DNA from: Phlyctochytrium arcticum
Taxonomy: Eukaryota > Chytridiomycota > Chytridiomycetes > Chytridiales > Chytridiaceae
Reading direction: 5' to 3'
DNA: 64,000 nt
NCBI GenBank assembly: GCA_025602905.1
Contig: JAHLKI010000025.1
Span: 124,001 to 188,000, forward strand
Shown here: one piece after another, positions 31,395 through 40,669 of the stretch
Numbering within the stretch: position 1 is the first letter of the stretch
Layout: every line of letters starts with the position of its first letter
The notes under the pieces: model-generated
What the model saw: only the letters and a program-made list of their open reading frames with translations
Databases searched by the model: none
What the model was told of the DNA's origin: nothing
Made by a program: the position numbers and the translations under genes

Positions 31395-32212
31395 CCACCC
31401 CCAACCAGGGAGGAAGAACATAACAAGAAGAGAGATATGTTCTTTCAAGGATTGCGCTACTGTGATGCTAATTAATGGGAGTTGGTAAAACAAAGCCTGG
31501 CGTGTAAACTTCAAACGACGCCCCCATTAAAATTGATGAAGTTTGTCCAAAATGAGGACTAACATCGGTTCACAGGCACCGATCTCCGCTCCGTCCGAAT
31601 CGGAGTTTGTCCACATGGCAAGGCATTGCATGTTGTTCACCTTTTGCAAACCCCAAAAAGAAGAACATAGATACAGAAGAGCAGATCAGGTCCGCGATGT
31701 CCACCATGTTGACAGGTGCTGGACTGGAAGCAGATGGACAGATGTGAGGGCGAATATGCCTTTCAAATTAGATTTGTTTATACTTTCTGTGCACCAATAG
31801 CGTACCTATGGAAGTAACAGAAGAAACCCACCAGATTGGTGGTACTGGACTCGACCCTGTTGCGAAAGAAATTGAAATCAGCACCGTCGATTGGAACCGC
31901 AGTATGCTACCTCCTGCAATTGATGGTCACGGCTACGCGAATAGTGAAGATCTGCTCGTTGTTCATATCATCGGGTTTTAATTTAATTTAGAAAGAAGAA
32001 TGACCCCGTTTCTAGTTCTGAGAGTTACGCATATTTGCGGAGTTTGGGCTGACGTAAGCGGCAAACGTGCCCGGTTTCGTCGTTGCTGGCAGTTTGAGAG
32101 TTCGGACGTCCTTTTCTCCGCTACTCTGCAGTACTAACCGTTCGCTAGGCAACCTGCGTTTTTTCAGCATCGCAACCGGACATAGGTGGTTGCCATACGA
32201 CCTCCAACGATT
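31395..32212. other. Interval without a convincing gene
   Basis: A 57-codon ORF (31808-31981, MEVTEETHQIGGTGLD, then STVDWNRSMLPPAIDG) follows a possible splice acceptor (ACCAATAG) and could be a terminal exon, but nothing supports a full gene. No other signal was seen. Confidence 0.3.
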
Positions 32213-32219
32213 CATATAA
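32213..32219 (+). promoter_or_regulatory. TATA-like box upstream of the unidentified spliced gene
   Basis: CATATAAA lies about 110 nt upstream of ATG 32327, followed by a C/T-rich stretch with TTGCACCATGAG at the start codon. Confidence 0.4.
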
Positions 32220-32326
32220 ACTGGAGCCCGCAGGTTCCCCCCCGCCCTTCTTGTTTTGTGAGTATTTCTCTATCTTCTTCTCCGGGACCAAACTTTGCCC
32301 TCACTCTACTTTCTTGCTTTTGCACC

Positions 32327-34514
32327 ATGAGCTACCTAATGGCAGGATCATCCTCTTCATCTGGTACGGGGAAGCGAGCCACGCCTAGCCCCAGCCGAGC
32401 GTCCAGCTCGTACGCAGGCCTGTCCCCAGCAGTGTTCCCGGAAAGTACTGTTGGAAACCCGTTTATTCCTGCAGCCGCTAGGTAAGATTTTCTGTCCGTT
32501 TTTGAGTAGACTGGGGATTCACCGTGCGTTTTATAACAGATTTTCGAGCGTCTCGGCAGTTCCGCCACCGCCGTCCAGCACCTTTGGCCATTACTATCCC
32601 CCGCTCTCTCCGGTCCAACCTTTCGAAATGCATGCTCAGCAAGCCGATCGCTACTTATTTGAGCTGAACGGTCTTGTTCTTGGGTTGCGTGATGAAGTCG
32701 GGCTGCTCCATAAGAAGATGGACCTTTTGCTCGCCAATCAGCAGGCGCAAGTGGATGCGCGTGGGCCAATGACAAGTTCAGCTGTTTCCCACGAGGATGA
32801 CATTGTCATGAAAGCCGTTCCCCACGAGGATGATATTGATGAGCAAGCCAAGGGCGCTACTGGTTCCTCCGCAAACAATCGCAAGATTGTCAAGTCCTTC
32901 ATCAAAGCATGCCTCCCTTCCGTCTACCATGGTTCACCGGAATTGCTCCTCAAGTTTGGAGGTGGCATTGCGGGCGCAAGCTTGCTGATCAGCCATCTCA
33001 CTGGTTCTCCAGGAGCATCAATGTTCAACGTACCCAGACTTTATGCTGAATGGGCCAAGGGCTTTCCCGAAGCGAAATTCCTCACCCATGAACAGGTCAA
33101 AGAGTACGCTGTCCGCATCGTGTCCTTCCGCATCGGCAACCAAAGAGGCTAGCAGAAAAAGACTGCGGGTGGGGCCAAGAGGGAGATCGTCGAAGTGGAT
33201 GGTTCCAATGCTGATAGTCCCAAGGCTAAAAGCCAGAAGAGCGTTTCTTTTGTAGTCACCGACCCGATTGCTACATCTGCTCCGCTGTTGGTCGAGGACT
33301 AGGTTGGCACCACCACCGCTCCGCAACTGCGGCCGTCCGTCCCACTCATGGAGTTGGAGGAGATCTCGTTGCTGCCGCCTACACCACAAACAATTCTTCC
33401 GACTACGCCTACCGTCCGTGCAAGGAAAGCTCCGTCAAAATCCATCACGGCCGCCACCAGTTCATTGGCTGCAATCATAGCCGAAGCAGAAGCAGATCTC
33501 TCCCAGTTTGCCAGCCAGAAAACACTGCCGTTACGCGCAAAGACCGACATGAGTATCTCTGTCATTGCGGAGTTGGGTCTCCAGACCCGAGTCATGGAGA
33601 AGGTTCAACAAGCTGCCCCGGGCTTCCAGGATTATGCCGAAGGCATCTTAGCGGAGAACTATATTCTGACTTACGGGAAGTTGCTGAAGGAATGGCCAGT
33701 CACCCTGGCCGTCCTCACCTGGATGGACGACGTCGGTTTCCGATACTCTCGGCAGGATTACCCAGGTCGGCTGGTTGAATTTTGTCATGTTATGGGCGCA
33801 TTCTATGTGGCGACCCAACTCCAAGAGCCAGTCTACTTTCTCAAGAAGGACAAGGACCGGTCACACTCATGGGCCCTCAGGGGGATGGTCGTATTGCTAC
33901 TACGGGCGTTCGTGTCGGTGGAAGCAAACCACCAATATGCCATTCAGTTTTTTTCGAACTTGAGCAAGAAAATTCCGGGTTTGAACAAGCCTCTCAATCC
34001 AAGTGCTCCGGAGGACATTCTCATCCTCATTCTCATTGAAATCTGGACAAACCCGTGCGACTTTACGGGTTTATTTTGGCTTCTGGCCGCCCTCTTGGTG
34101 GAACTCATTGTGGAGCAGATTGCAATCTTGTGGGAAGCAGATGGAGACGAATTGCCCTTCAACATTGAGAATGTGAGACAACCAAGATGGACGTTGGAGG
34201 AAGTGACTATGTATGCCATGGGCTCAGCTTATACCGCCAAGCTCCCTGCCGAATGGAAGGGGGACTCCGGACGTGTGCTGCTGACATGGCTCCTTGTTGC
34301 CACAATCACTCCGTTGCAAGACCGGACGGCCGCCTTCAAGAAGCAAGAGGATTCGGTGACCGCCAAAAAAACCCAGACAGGAAAGAAGCGGCTCAGGAAC
34401 CTTGCCAACAACTGGGAAACAGTGTGGGATGCCATCTCCAGCTTCCACATGGCTGCCCCCATCATCTTGGGCCAACTTATTGGTGAAAACACGGGATCCC
34501 TGGCAACCAGCTAG
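32327..34514 (+). pseudogene. Unidentified large spliced ORF with two amber stops
   Basis: I do not recognise this protein. Exon 1 (32327-32481) encodes a Ser-rich start, MSYLMAGSSSSSGTGKRA. Intron 32482-32539 has GTAAG and TAACAG. Exon 2 runs in one frame from 32540 to TAG 34514, about 700 codons in all, broken only by TAG at 33150-33152 and 33300-33302. Visible parts: HAQQADRYLFELNGLVLGL with heptad character, FIKACLPSVYHGSPELL, a Ser/Thr/Pro/Val linker, then a mostly helical C-terminal domain (QQAAPGFQDYAEGILAEN, YGKLLKEWPVTLAVLTW, hydrophobic LFWLLAALLVELIVEQI). Both stops would be CAG before a C-to-T change. Long uniform frame with few lesions suggests a recent, once-active multicopy gene of transposon origin. 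It converges with the OB-like gene at 35.4-36.0 kb. Confidence 0.6.
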
Positions 34515-35377
34515 GAATGTTTGGAGATATTGACAGCATATTTCCACTGACTCCTGGAAGTCCGGCAGAAGACAAATGGAACAAATATTGCCTGAAATTC
34601 CCGCTTCCAACCCCCGCGAGCGCATCTTGGGACCCCTTGGCGCTTCAAAACTGACGACCTCTCATCCGGCTCAGCAACCACCAAGGCAACTCCACTATCT
34701 TCTGCACTCTGCATGCACGGCGTATTTCTGGAGACAGCCGTATGGATTCAGAACCAATTGTTTTCGTGTAGTTTTATGTAGGCTTTTTGTCATTTGGTCT
34801 GTTTGGAATAGATTGTAATACAACTGATTTTGCTTTAATTACCACCGTCGTTGCTGCTGCGCTGATCCAAAGAGCCGGTTCTTTTGCCGGATCGTCGGTG
34901 CTTGTGCATCCAACTTTTGTCGCACCAGTCCGGGAGTCTGACGCAACCAGCCACTCAACCACAGCATTTTACCCTCGTTTCACCCTCCATTTACCTTCCT
35001 CAAAAAATTACCCTCCAACTTGGCCGGTAGTGTATCCCAACAGACGTGCGTTTGCAGGTACAGTATACAAGGATTTGGAGGCATGGGAGGATGCGGAAGG
35101 ATTGACTGGCGACTTTGAAGAGGATAGCGAGACAACGACAGCCAACTAAGTGGAAAATCTAGTCTAGTCACACATATTGTCAGTGGTTATATTCAATTGT
35201 TATTATTTATTTCTCAATTCACTACCTATCTCATTCACGGAGCTTGTAAAGTAAAGGCTGACTTCTTTGTAGCAATCTGAGCGTATACAACTGCCCCGAC
35301 GATGGGGATGATGAGCAATGTATCGGCCTGAACAAGGATGATTGTACTTCATTGAAGGACGGTCAGGGACCCGCTTC
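34515..35377. other. Interval without a clear gene
   Basis: A 120-codon plus-strand frame (34787-35149) includes PRFTLHLPSSKNYPPTWP and an acidic tail, DLEAWEDAEGLTGDFEED. It could be a last exon of the upstream unidentified gene or a small separate gene. No motif decides. Confidence 0.3.
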
Positions 35378-36040
35378 TTATGACTGTGCCACCCTCTTAT
35401 TAAGTGTTGTTCGGTTTTGAAATTTAAAAAACCAAACGAACGTGGTTTTTGAGGATTGAAACAAACCGAACAAAAATGCACGGCCATTCCTACGCCATGC
35501 CGTTGCTTTGCCTTTACCTGCACTGCTGCCCATCGATGGAACTTGGGTAGTGGCTCCAGTGGTGAAGAAGTTGGTGATGTTCATCTCCCCCAGATTGACG
35601 AGGTTGCCTATGAGTATGATGACCGCTCCTGTGCCAAGAATTGAGCGGCGTGGTCCCCATTCGCCCGTGCGGGTGCCAGTGATCTTGTGGTGTTGCTCGT
35701 GGGGTTTCTTGTACATGCGGTAGAACAGATCGACCGTGCTCTCCGTCGTTCGCGCCACGACTCCTGTCACTGTCATTTGCGCTGTGCCCGGTTCGGTGTT
35801 GGCCTCCACCTTTTGGAGCCGGTAGACCTGCACTTTGTCCGTCTTGCCGTCCGATACCGTGCCGAGGAAAAAGTATTCCATGTCCTCTTGGGGGATCTTG
35901 ATTCGTCCAGTGACTGGCCAAATGATGGCTTCAACAGTGAAGATGGTGTTGTTGCACGTCGGAATTGCAAATTCGGTAACGCAGGATTTCCCTTGGTCGA
36001 CAACACTGAGAACTTTGACGATGGAGGTGATGGCAGCCAT
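35378..36040 (-). CDS. Small OB-fold-like protein, homologue of the 61.3-61.7 kb gene
   Basis: ORF of 220 codons from ATG 36040 (MAAITSIVKVLSVVDQGKS), with TATAAAAA on the same strand about 90 nt upstream (36129-36136). The first 110 residues alternate beta-like strands: TVEAIIWPVTGRIKIPQED, YFFLGTVSDGKTDKVQVY, TVTGVVARTTESTVDLFYR. The last block and the GRI-x-x-P-x-x-D-x-x-YF pattern recur in the gene at 61334-61702. The strand pattern and the GxV motif suggest a single-strand DNA-binding OB fold, as in RPA-like proteins carried by some transposons; this is inference. The second half (GTGAVIILIGNLVNL, then a basic tail) may be intron read-through. The gene faces the unidentified large gene on the other strand. 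Confidence 0.5.
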   Translation of the reverse strand: MAAITSIVKVLSVVDQGKSCVTEFAIPTCNNTIFTVEAIIWPVTGRIKIPQEDMEYFFLGTVSDGKTDKVQVYRLQKVEANTEPGTAQMTVTGVVARTTESTVDLFYRMYKKPHEQHHKITGTRTGEWGPRRSILGTGAVIILIGNLVNLGEMNITNFFTTGATTQVPSMGSSAGKGKATAWRRNGRAFLFGLFQSSKTTFVWFFKFQNRTTLNKRVAQS

Positions 36041-36154
36041 GGTGATGGGGGGGTTTGCTGTGTGGTGTGTGTAGAAAATGTGATGTACTGTAGGTGAGGA
36101 AACTCTGAGGGGGATGTCCCCGCGCATCTTTTTATACATCTTTCTAAACTGCAT

Positions 36155-37495
36155 ATCTAAAAGTCGTTGGTACGCTCCTCCCTATGGGGTTTCGCACTTC
36201 ATTTTTTCGCCACGCGTTCCTTTCCATTCCCACGCCCTGACTTTCCTCGCCGTTCTTACCTTTCCGACGGTTGGTCTAGACGCTGCCCATCACATGCGTC
36301 GTAATATTCTTCGTCCTCATCTTGTCCTCTCCCCCCTACTTTGCCGCTGTCTGCCGCACAACTTTCGTCACTCTGTATGTGCTTACATGGTATTGTTGTT
36401 CTACCACGTCCACCAACTGCCGTTTTTGTGTAATTCATTTAACCGTTGTCCTTTCTTTTTGGCGTTAACCTTGTTCCTCTTTTGGCGAAGGCCGTAGCCA
36501 ATCTCTGGTTCTTTTAGATTACGTTGAACTTTCCATGCTCTACTACTTCCTTCCCATGTATTCGGTCTAGTTTTTACAATTTTTACTTGACTTTTCCTTT
36601 GTATGCAACATTTGGCTACATAAATTCTGCTAACTGCTGAACCTGTGTCAGCCTTCCCCCTACATATTCCAACCCCATCTCTGAACACCCAATGATCGCT
36701 TACCAATGGATGTGTCCGATCAGCCTGCATCCTCCTCCATGTCCTCGCTTTCCTCTACTGCCATACGCATGGGGCGCTATCGTGCTTGCCGGCACGACCC
36801 ACTGAATGTTGTTTGCTAGCCTGTGATAGTGTGGGTCACTTACTGATTTTGTTATTCCTTCCTTAGACGTGCTCCTTGTGCTCGCGCTCCGACCGCTCGC
36901 AAACCGTCCTCGGACATTGCCGCTGACATTGCCGGCCCTCTTCCCATGGACGTCACCGCATCCCTTTCTGAGAATGTCGCCGACTTTGGAACTACCGCGC
37001 TGTCTGCTGACCTGTACGTTGTTGCTGTCATCCACATGAAGTGCTTCATTTGCTGATCTGTGCGCCATCTCTCTAGTGATGCTCCGCTCTCACCCTCCAG
37101 TGCTCCTGTAGCACCCGCACACCCAAAACAAACATCCTCGGCTCACTATACCAACCGAGAGATGCTGGATATGTCGAATGGTCCCAGTTTACAGCCAATA
37201 GAGAGTTTCTCGAATACGTTTTTTCAAATCCCCATCACGATTTTGCAACTTGGTTCACGGTAACCCTAAGAAACGCGATCCAGAACCGCGGTTTGGAAGC
37301 TGAAGTCATTTTGACCACTTCGTTCGCACGGTTTTGGAGTCCCAAACTCGCTAGGTCAAAACGGTTTCAAAAGCCTTTTTTTTTGACATTTTTTCCTCAG
37401 ATCTTGTTATAAAACTGACCAAAATCACCTTGATTTTTAGATCTTCCTTCGCACTTTGGAAGTTTGGAACTCCGCAAAAATCACAATAATCAGAC
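36155..37495 (+). other. Interval with a possible small spliced gene
   Basis: From ATG 36706 (MDVSDQPASSSMSSLSSTAI) a Ser-rich start resembles that of the unidentified gene at 32.3 kb in style. A later exon-like stretch (APTARKPSSDIAADIAGP to TTALSADL) ends at a GTACGTTG donor near 37015, with CTCTCTAG acceptor near 37077 and a further open frame to 37263. The joins are uncertain. The region from 37264 to 37495 holds no gene; its GGTTTGGAAG/TTTGGAAG phrases may be the left end of the Harbinger element that follows. Confidence 0.3.
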
Positions 37496-38560
37496 ATGGG
37501 CTACAACGACGGCACCCCCGTCAACAACAGATATTGGGACGTAGATGAAGATGAAGATTACCAGCAGCAGCAGCAGCAACAGGGATTGTCGTCGTCAAAT
37601 GTTACCAGAGTCATCACCACTACCCCCACTGGCACCAGGACCACCACCACCACCACCTATGGGAACGGCCCCCCCTCACAGTTCCGCCCCAACCCGCATT
37701 GCCTAGCAACCCTCCCCGGCCCCACGTCTTCCACCACCCCCACTACCTCCACCAGGACCACCGCCGCCGCTTCTTCTACCACCCCCAAAAAGAAGCGCCC
37801 CCACATCCAACCAGGCTATGAGATTATTCTCCTCAGAGAGATTGTGAAAGACTTCCCCCCCGAAAAACCCTCCGTTCAGGCCAGAAAGGAGGCCTGGGAG
37901 GCCGTCTCGGCCGCATGCAACCGCAATCGGGCATGTGGGCCCGATTTTGGGGACCCCCGCCGCTGCTCAGACCGTTATGCCCTCCTCCTCAAGAAGGTGC
38001 GGGCAAACGAGCTTGAATCCCTCAGAGCCACAGGGGTGGACGAGGAGTTTGAGGAGCGAGAGCTGCTCCTGACGGAGCTTATCAACATGACAGATGAGCT
38101 GGCGGTTCTGGAGGTGAAGGCAAAGGTGGCCCGGGAAGAATCCCAGGGCGAGAAACTGCGGGCCGCGGCGTTGACCATGATGGCCGGTAAGACCCGTCCT
38201 GCGGATTCCGGTGAAGAGGCCACCGGAGCCGGATCCTCCAACCCCGCTCCTTGTCCCGACAAGGGCAAGGGCAAGAAGCCCAAGTTGGATTTGGGAGAGT
38301 GGGCAATGCAGGAGGCCGCCGGGCAGCGGGAGCTGGAAGAGCGTAGGCTTGCGCTCAAGGAGCAACGTCTGGTGGCGGACCGCCGCAGAAACGACCAGAT
38401 GAATAGCCTCCTCCAACTCCTCCTCAGCCAGCAGCAACACCGAGCATTCCCATTCCCACCTCCCGGCCCCGACCCGGCCCATTCTTTTGGTTTTCTCTTT
38501 TATTTATTTATTTATTCTTCACATTCAACATTTTTTTCATTTTCTTTATCGTTCTTATAA
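37496..38560 (+). CDS. Harbinger partner protein (SANT/Myb-like), Gln-rich start
   Basis: 354-codon ORF from ATG 37496 (MGYNDGTPVNNRYWDVDEDED) with a Gln run and a Thr/Pro-rich region, then the block PGYEIILLREIVKDFPPEKP with REAWEAVSAAC-like KEAWEAVSAACNRN and DPRRCSDRYALLLKKVRANE, which reads as a trihelix/Myb-SANT-like DNA-binding domain (residues about 105-190). A long charged helix follows (ERELLLTELINMTDELAVLE; EERRLALKEQRLVADRRRND), probably a coiled coil. PIF/Harbinger elements carry such a second protein that binds DNA with the transposase, and a Harbinger transposase gene converges from 39.7 kb. The frame is intact. The hydrophobic end (FLFYLFIYSSH) runs into A/T-rich sequence and may not be native. 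Confidence 0.65.
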   Translation: MGYNDGTPVNNRYWDVDEDEDYQQQQQQQGLSSSNVTRVITTTPTGTRTTTTTTYGNGPPSQFRPNPHCLATLPGPTSSTTPTTSTRTTAAASSTTPKKKRPHIQPGYEIILLREIVKDFPPEKPSVQARKEAWEAVSAACNRNRACGPDFGDPRRCSDRYALLLKKVRANELESLRATGVDEEFEERELLLTELINMTDELAVLEVKAKVAREESQGEKLRAAALTMMAGKTRPADSGEEATGAGSSNPAPCPDKGKGKKPKLDLGEWAMQEAAGQRELEERRLALKEQRLVADRRRNDQMNSLLQLLLSQQQHRAFPFPPPGPDPAHSFGFLFYLFIYSSHSTFFSFSLSFL

Positions 38561-38624
38561 AATATTTATTCAAACCACAACCAAACGCTGCCTACTTTAC
38601 TTCTATTCTAACTCTGCATCTATG

Positions 38625-39400
38625 CTACTCCTCTACGTCTGCGTCGCTACCCAAATGCGCTGTCCGCAAGTACTCTTCTACTGTGGGAGCTTGCACTGCA
38701 AAGTAAAAGGAAGTTTGAGAGCCATACAGACACGGATGGAGATTGGTGAAGAACACAGCTACCATGTAGTAGTGCGCAATCGGCTGTAAAAGAACTTTCA
38801 AATTCTTTTTGAAGTCGACAAACGCAAGGATGCTGATGATCTTGCTGAAACACCATTCAACAAAGATCCGGCCCCCGGACATACACGTGTTGAACGCAGC
38901 TTCAAGCTCGGTAACGTTGCTTCCTTTGTAAACAACCACCATCCACTCCAACAAGGGATATGCGGTATCACCGTAAATCACATACTGCGTTGTGCCAAAG
39001 AGAGTTGCCGCAAGAAGCGACTCGTTCAAAAAACTCTCACGGAGCATTCTGGCGTCATGCCGCTTTCCAACAAAAGGACCGCTCAAGTGGACAATGATCC
39101 CATCTGGGGTGCTGACCGATTGGTATTTGAGGGCATGGAACCGCTTATGGCCATTGTAAACTTGACGCTGGTGGATTGACGGACGGCAGTTGGCGCGAAC
39201 GGTGCCGTCTATGAATCCAATGCACGTCGGCAGGACTCCGGTCTTTTCGTAGATGGCCTCGCTAAAGCATTGGAGACAGACTTGGTCCAATCTCCGGACA
39301 TCCCATTGAAAGAGGGGTTTTGTTCCGCGGTTGAGTACGATAGGTTCTTGTTCTCCATCTCATTCTCCAAGTAGGGTCGGCCAGCTCTCGGTGTGTTTTG
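38625..39400 (-). pseudogene. Harbinger transposase, second lineage (FIDGTVR type)
   Basis: The frame reads KPLFQWDVRRLDQVC, CIGFIDGTVRANCRPSI (first Asp), VYNGHKRFHALKYQSV, GPFVGKRHDARMLRES, IYGDTAYPLLEWM (second Asp), FNTCMSGGRIFVEWCFSKI (Glu) and a further 75 residues to the stop at 38625. These are the blocks of the transposase group that uses N-G-H-K-R before its second Asp, distinct from the two copies at 28.8-31.4 kb. Upstream of about 39330 a TAG and a frame change break the start, so the N-terminal part sits in another frame. The element's partner ORF lies convergent at 37.5-38.6 kb. Confidence 0.8.
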
Positions 39401-39715
39401 GTCAAGGCCTCCAGTTTCCAAACACGAAACAAACTCTGGCCAGCTTTCGGCGATATATTCCTTGAAGGCTTTGACGCGGTTGTCGTAAATGATCCCCGTG
39501 GCCTTGGACAGCCGGAAGTTGTCAATGGTTCTGGCACCTTGTTCATGCACTTGTTCTCGGGTCAGGTTGAGTTGAGGTGCCTTCTTGCCTTTCCTGCCCC
39601 GTTTAGTCTTTGGTTGGGCGGCTGCATTGGGAGGGGTCTGGTCGAGAGTAGGCTGTCCAGAAGTGGTCGAAGCTTCGGCATTAGTGGCATCAGCAGTAGT
39701 TGCGGTGGAAGCCAT
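39401..39715 (-). pseudogene. N-terminal coding piece upstream of the Harbinger transposase
   Basis: From ATG 39715 the frame gives an Ala/Thr-rich start, a basic stretch (KTKRGRKGKKAPQ) and LTREQVHEQGARTIDNF, GIIYDNRVKAFKEYIAES, ending in a different frame from the nuclease part. The IYDNRVKAFKEYI block also resembles the core-binding domain of Ndc10-like recombinases, so this may be either the real transposase N terminus after a frameshift or a piece of another element. TATTTAAAG-type sequence on this strand lies about 60 nt upstream (39774-39782). Confidence 0.4.
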
Positions 39716-39879
39716 GATTGAAGTTAGCGGATATGAAGAAGAAGAAGAGGAGGGTTTGGTGATTGTACCCTCCCTTTAAATAGGCTTTTGCATCTGGGTG
39801 CAGGCGGACGGCAATGTTGCCTTCCTTCCTGATGTCCTTTCTGATACATTCAATTGTACACGTTCATTCACTCAAGTTT

Positions 39880-40305
39880 GCCTGCAGCGGCGGCCGCGGA
39901 GACATTAGCATGTAGAATTTTGTCTGGCAATGGGACCGACAAACGCAGATCTTTCAGTTTCATGATCGGGCAAACGGGCTGTTTTACTCTATTTTGATGT
40001 AAAATTTCCATTGGTAAAGGATGGAAACATTCATTTTGCATGCAGCGGAGACGAGGGCTACGCCCAAAAGTCTTTGGACATGGAGGCAGACAATGATGGG
40101 TTACAACGGTGGTCTCAGTTTCATGATCGGGCATACGATCTTATTCCAATGTAAATTTTCCATAAGGAAAGCAATGCCAACAATATACAGTTTGCATGCA
40201 GCGGAACAGCAAACGCCTGCAACATTTTTCAAAGAGACCGCCGACGGCGGTCTCTTTTTCAACAACAGGAGACCGCCTTTGGCGGTCTCAGTTTCATGAT
40301 CGGCG
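39880..40305 (+). repeat. Tandem subterminal repeats with two hairpins
   Basis: CAGTTTCATGATCGGGC recurs at about 39956, 40114 and (as ...CGGCG) 40288, and TTGCATGCAGCGGA at about 40037 and 40192, giving a roughly 160-nt unit in about 2.5 copies. Two GC hairpins sit at 40236-40290: arms AGAGACCGCCG around one base, and GAGACCGCC around TTT. They lie just upstream of the Harbinger transposase start and probably form the end of that element. Confidence 0.7.
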
Positions 40306-40478
40306 TGATTGGGGGTGTATATGCTGGAGAAGCAGCAATGTTTTTTTGTCTGTGTGTGTGCACTGTCAAAGAAGATGCAGCACAAATATTTGCAGGGTGT
40401 GCGGACTTTGAAAATCTGGCAGGCTGTCGAAAGGCTGTTGAATGATGGGCGGTCCGAGGGCCTGGCTCTAATTGATTT

Positions 40479-40620
40479 ACTTAGCCGTTGAACCAGCGTT
40501 GAACGGGGTCAGAATATGCGCGTAGCCATGAATTGCGGCAAGGCCTTTTTTTCATTTTTATGCGGTTTCCCAACATACTCGGATTTGGTTCAACCCGCCC
40601 GTTCAATGGCTAAATAGTCA
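40479..40620. repeat. Short inverted-repeat unit, possible MITE
   Basis: TTAGCCGTTGAACC at about 40483 faces GTTCAATGGCTAA at about 40601, with inner GTTGAACGGGG / CCCGTTCAA copies. The whole is about 140 nt. No target duplication could be fixed. Confidence 0.4.
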
Positions 40621-40669
40621 CCCATGGCTGCGCCGAAAGAGACGCGCTTGGCCAGTCAGAACAGGTCCA

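Noticed and set aside
32451..34514. Possible tyrosine recombinase captain of a large cargo element
   Set aside because: No R-H-R-Y pattern or known domain was found in the frame.
37556..37582. CAG run as a disease-type expansion or unusual signal
   Set aside because: Seven Gln codons in a disordered region are ordinary.
39880..40305. CRISPR-like spaced repeats
   Set aside because: Two or three long units with internal hairpins in a eukaryotic transposon setting, not short regular repeats with unique spacers.
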